Shown: positions 60,190 to 64,000 of the stretch, in pieces
Numbering within the stretch: the first letter of the stretch is position 1
Layout: every line of letters starts with the position of its first letter
Origin: Margaritifera margaritifera
Lineage: Eukaryota > Mollusca > Bivalvia > Unionida > Margaritiferidae
Direction: 5' to 3'
DNA: 64,000 nucleotides
Assembly: GCA_029931535.1 (NCBI GenBank)
Contig: JAQPZY010001501.1
Coordinates: 2,399,001-2,463,000, forward strand
The notes under the pieces: generated by a model
What the model was told of the DNA's origin: nothing
The model's database searches: none
The model's input: only the letters and a program-made list of their open reading frames with translations
Translations under genes and position numbers: made by a program

Positions 60190-60778
60190 CAAAATAGGAT
60201 CAATGTTTTATAGCAAAATATAAAGCCTAGCAGTCATTATATTTAATGTTAGAGAAATGTCGACCTGAAGTCTATGTTTTATGTCAAGATAATTTCTAAC
60301 CTTGCGCAAAAGTAGCTTAACAACAAGGTCTTGAAATCTTGTTGTAGCCGCGTTCTTACAGAGAAAAACCTTATACAACACACGACGGCATCCGACTATA
60401 AACATATTGTAATTCAAGCAAAACGAGAGAATAACGTTACGAGAGCGAGAGAACATTACACATGGCATTTTAGTCTATAATACTATAATGAACAACTCCA
60501 ACAAACGTATTACCTTTATTTTACGAGTATCTAGATTGCAATTGAATGTTAAACAAAATGAGGACGTTACGAAATAATTTGGTAGTAATATATAGGATTT
60601 AATCATAACAAGCTCCAATTGTCGGAAAACATCTTGTAGTCGATTGCAGATGTTCACAAATGATCATTCTTCCTGAATTCAACGACTTAAACTGAATGAA
60701 CAGTATGAGTGGTTCTCTACCATTATAATTCATTCGGACATTTATTTCATTACATCCCCTTTAAACTGTTGGGTGAAG

Positions 60779-60829
<51 letters not shown>

Positions 60830-60840
60830 GCTCCAAACGG
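60190..60840 (-). repeat. Inverted copy of the peroxidase intron
   Basis: Reverse-complemented, this stretch follows copy 1 from about 390 to 960. Matches include the ATT tract (60779-60829), CCTTTAAACTG, the phrase AAGTCGTT...GAATTCAGGAAGAA, GTTGGAGTTGTTCATT, GTAACGTTA and GCTACTTTTGCGCAAG. The forward version of its start is also present just upstream at 60004-60150, giving a large imperfect palindrome. Confidence 0.8.
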
Positions 60841-60850
60841 TGGGAAACTG

Positions 60851-60852
<2 letters not shown>

Positions 60853-60920
<68 letters not shown>
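60853..60920 (+). repeat. (TA)n at the deletion junction of copy 2
   Basis: About 33 TA units. To its right, sequence resumes homology with 8290 of copy 1, which follows that copy's own TA tract. Confidence 0.92.
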
Positions 60921-60922
<2 letters not shown>

Positions 60923-61353
60923 CTACCTGTATCATGCATGAGAATACGTGATAATATCAATTTTACTTGTAGGATTAATATTATTATATTATTTATATTT
61001 CATATTATCACGCATTTTCCTGTATTATCTGGGGATATCAGTTTCAGCTCTGTTTGACGTAATTTTAAAAATATCGATAATAGCTTCTATATGCCTTGCT
61101 TTCTTTCGGAGAATCTGGAGTGACTGTGTATTTAGAGGAGAGCTAATTGCTGGGTCTCCTAGCTCGCCTAGCATGAATGCCTATATTAACGAGCTATATC
61201 CAGTTTTGGCGGTTAGCGCTTAGTCGAGCAGGTAAGGGGACCAAGAGAAAGCTTTGAACAAGATGTCTCAGTCACCAAGTTTCAGAAGATACTATTGCTT
61301 TGCATTTCTTTCTATTTTACAAAATAGTGTTGTTTATATGTTTCTTTTCTCAG

Positions 61354-61693
61354 CAACCCCATGATGGCCTGCAGCGGTATCTCAGCAGTCGATTATAACC
61401 AGTGGAAGTGCGGCTGGTCAAACTGGGGATCATGGACAATATGTGAGAGCTTCATCCGGTTCCGTTTGCGCACATGCAGACAGCAAAAACCCTGTGCTCC
61501 TAATGTCTGTATTGGAAATGCTTTCGAAGTGGAAATGTGCGGTTCTTTCAGCAGTGTGGATATACCTAGTATCCAGGCCTTCAAACAGAGTTTCGAGTTA
61601 ATACTAGGTGTGCAACAGAAGAATAATGGTGTTGTTGATATAGATACGGCTCAGAATGCATTCCAGAAGTTTTCGTCTCAAAATGTATTATAA
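61354..61693 (+). CDS. Peroxidase copy 2, last exon with TSR-like module
   Basis: Homologue of 8868-9204: NPMMACSG, DYNQWKCGWSNWGSWTIC, RLRTC, and a tail ending SSQNVL. All six cysteines and the Trp ladder are kept. Acceptor TTTCTTTTCTCAG; needs a preceding exon ending in phase 2, which is not present in copy 2. One codon longer than copy 1. Confidence 0.8.
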
Positions 61694-62830
61694 AAATTGG
61701 ATCTTGCTTAATGAATAAATCTTACTTGCAATAATCAAAGAAATGTCTAAGGAATAAATTTGATTTAGCTAATTAAGACACAAAAGACGAGTCAGTCCGA
61801 TACGACGTATACGCAGTATGTAGAATTATTGCTTATAATGATTGTTCACAGCCTTGTGTAATGATAAAGATGTGAAAATGACAATGAAAATCTAACCAAT
61901 ATAAATGTATCCAAGAGTGTAGTTTTAATGCTTTAGAACCCTGATATTATTGTATAGTTTATTTTGTTATACATTATTTGTCTTTTTGTTGTGGATGATA
62001 TATTGAATGGATAAGTTAACTACCTTGCAGTTTTCTTTCTTTATGTGGTTATATTAATTTATTTTACAATATCTCACTGTTTAATATTTTGAATTCATTT
62101 TTGTGGTAAGTTACTATGTTTGTTTCTTATAAAGGAAGTAAAAAATAGCATTTTTCATGTTTAATAGAGGAAGCTTTATATTTTCCAATAATAAATTTTT
62201 GAAGCATTTGACAAAGGATATAATTACATAACTCATATGCGAGAAAACAGCGTAATCTAATTTGAAACAATATTTTTCGATCTGTATCAGTTACTTAATA
62301 TTTTAGTCATAGTACAAGTGAGGTCATGGTTTGATCCTGCGTATTGTTCCGGTTTTGTCAACAATTGCTATTTTCAGCTTCTTAAATACCACAGAAACAG
62401 ATTCAACTAAACTGTGGAGAGAACATTTTGGTATAAGGGCCTTTCAATTTTGCAAAATGACGCCGATCCGCCATCACATATGAGTTCCGTTACTAAAACT
62501 GGGAAAAACTTTAAGCAACATCTCCAGATTGGATCATATTTGACAGAAATCATCCTAGCTTGAAAGTCTTTTAAGTTATTTACATATGCTGGCCATCCGC
62601 CATCAAATGTGGCTACCATTGCTACAAATATACCAAAAAACAATCAAACTCTAATAAAACCCATTAAATATATATCACGAAAATTACACTTAAAGCGTTC
62701 TGATAGAAAGATTTATATAGCTTGCACAGATGATGCTGAGACATTATCAAATATGACCTCCTTTTCATCATATATGGCTGCTCTTTACCAAATTAGGCTA
62801 AATTTTACAGAAGGCTTTCCGGCAATAAGT
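61694..62830 (+). other. 3' flank homologous to 9205-10290
   Basis: AATAAA motifs close to the stop, then the same sequence as behind copy 1. Confidence 0.65.
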
Positions 62831-63760
62831 TCTTTCAAATTTAGACACATGATGCTTATAGGGCTTGAAATATGGCCGCCGAGGTTGCTAAAGACAGCAA
62901 AACAGGTAAATGGCTTCTTCTATATATACTATTGAACAATATTTGACCAGATATAAGAAGAATCATCCTGGCATAAATACTTTCAGATCTGTACAAATTA
63001 TACCGCTGCTAGTAGATATGGCCGCCGTTTTAAAAATATCTATTCAAAACTAGAAGAAACTTTAAATAACCTGTTCCTACAAACTGCTGTGCAGAATTCG
63101 ATCAAATTTGTCATAAATCATTTTAGCATAAAGATTTCCAATTTTGTCGAAATGATGCAAATCTGCTCTCGAATAATTGCCATTGTTACTAAAAATACCC
63201 TCCCCCATCTGAACAATTTGTTCTTAAAAACCGCTGAGCAGAATCTGACAAAAAGCGCATTTCAGCAAGAAAGGATTTCTAATTTTGCGCTGATGATGCT
63301 AATCTACTATTCAGTATGGCCACACGCTTAACTAGCTTTTCCCTAAATACCGCTTTACGGAGTTTGACAAAAGTTGAGAAACAAAGCATTCTGGCATCAA
63401 AAGCATTCATTTTGTTTTAGAACTGGTGCCAGTTTACCGTTCCTAAAAATAGAAACATCTCTGAACAACTAATTCTCAAGGAGCGCTGAACATAATCTGA
63501 CCCAAATCGAATCCTTGCAAGAAAGGCTTTCCAGTTTTACACTAATGATACTGATCCACTTTTCAATTTGACATATTGTGAGAAAGAGTAGGAAAAATCT
63601 TACGATAGTTTTGATCTAAAGCTTTTGCATCCTGGCATGATGCATTTCTAGTTTGCACAAATGATGCTCCACCACAATCAAATAAGGCTGCCTTTGCTAT
63701 AGATATAAAACCTTCACCTGTCACAAAGCAACATTCTAACCCAGATTTCTTGGCCATCTG
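62440..63760 (+). repeat. Degenerate tandem repeat, roughly 110-150 bp units
   Basis: Words such as ATGATGCTGAT, CCGCCATCAAATATGG, GCTGAGCAGAATCTGACAAA and GCATAAAGATTTCCAATTTT recur in the same order about eight to ten times with heavy divergence. The first units are also behind copy 1 (9900-10290). Confidence 0.6.
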
Positions 63761-64000
63761 CCCTTGAATGTAACCTTTACGTATATCTTCACGTATGTAC
63801 CAGACAAGTTAGCGATCTTAGTCCCAATATTGCCTCTTCTTTTATTATATTTTCACTTATATCTGTTTATGTTATATCAGAAATAAAGCTATCTAATATG
63901 AACAAATCCCGTCTTTTGTTTGTGAAACGATATTTATGCATTACGTGATTTGAGGAAGACATCATTTAAATCTTCATCTAAACTTTATGAAACAAGATAT

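Larger units (their letters stand above)
56531..61693 (+). pseudogene. Haem peroxidase copy 2, catalytic core deleted
   Basis: Five exons of a paralogue of copy 1: 56531-56820, 57627-57753, 58677-58891, 59827-60003 and 61354-61693. The first four join in phase and give a signal peptide, propeptide, the N-terminal peroxidase segment (RTIDGSCNNLN, WGRSFTPFERMMPALYDS) and the distal-His motif GQFLSHD. The last exon is the TSR-like tail. Exons equivalent to 1132-7727 of copy 1 are absent. Exon 4 ends in phase 1 while the last exon needs phase 2, so a direct splice meets a stop after about four codons. No proximal His, catalytic Arg or calcium loop remains, so it cannot be a normal peroxidase. Alternatives are assembly collapse, or use of the 5' part alone. 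The coding exons show no internal stops, which suggests the loss is recent. Confidence 0.75.

Noticed and set aside
60709..60951. Poly-Asn and Tyr-Ile frames near 60.8 kb
   Set aside because: They come from the inverted ATT tract and the TA tract at the deletion junction.
61100..61225. Extra exon of copy 2 (frame near GELIAGSPSS)
   Set aside because: The homologous place in copy 1 (8510-8600) is intronic, with no splice sites in phase and changes that alter the frame.

Overview
The window is animal nuclear DNA: AT-rich, intron-bearing, and crowded with TA, GA, ATT, CATA and TCTA microsatellites, tRNA-derived SINE-like pieces and decayed transposons. The texture suggests a mollusc, possibly a cephalopod such as an octopus. 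That placement is an impression from repeat style and protein flavour; no marker gene fixes the species.

The clearest genes are two tandem, same-strand copies of a secreted animal haem peroxidase (peroxidasin/myeloperoxidase superfamily). Copy 1 (209-9204, +) starts before the window. Ten exons were placed with compatible phases; together they give 612 codons including the stop. It keeps the distal Gln/His, catalytic Arg, proximal His, Asn-x-x-Arg and calcium loop. Both residues that normally esterify the haem are replaced (Asp to Ser, Glu to Gln), and it ends in a six-cysteine thrombospondin-type-1-like module. Copy 2 (56531-61693, +) has the 5' exons (signal peptide, propeptide, N-terminal region, distal-His exon) and the last exon. 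All core exons between them are missing, and the interval instead holds an inverted copy of the gene's own intron. The surviving exons do not join in frame, so copy 2 is probably a broken paralogue unless the assembly is wrong here.

Between the peroxidase copies lie about 47 kb of accessory DNA. 10.3-16.6 kb is mostly featureless. 16.6-17.4 kb holds a decayed Maverick/Polinton-type integrase. About 20.4-21.5 kb, on the minus strand, holds a broken acidic, coiled-coil, C-terminally membrane-anchored ORF of unknown identity that could belong to the same element.

From about 21.8 to 55.6 kb runs an array of at least five diverged, truncated copies of a 4-8 kb unit (I 21.8-29.3, II 29.3-36.6, III 36.6-42.0, IV 44.9-46.0, V 51.4-55.6). 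Units carry remnants of two exons of an unrecognised gene, each broken differently, plus 3' ends of a non-LTR retrotransposon with ATC-type tails. A gag-pol-deleted Ty3/gypsy element (42.3-44.5 kb, minus) sits between units III and IV, and a LINE reverse-transcriptase fragment follows unit IV. A few isolated exon-like stretches with good splice sites (33.1, 47.2, 50.3 kb) and a 123-bp foldback element (49.8 kb) remain unexplained.

No CRISPR array, rRNA or credible standalone tRNA gene was seen. Positions were read by eye; exon borders are predictions from splice consensus and phase.
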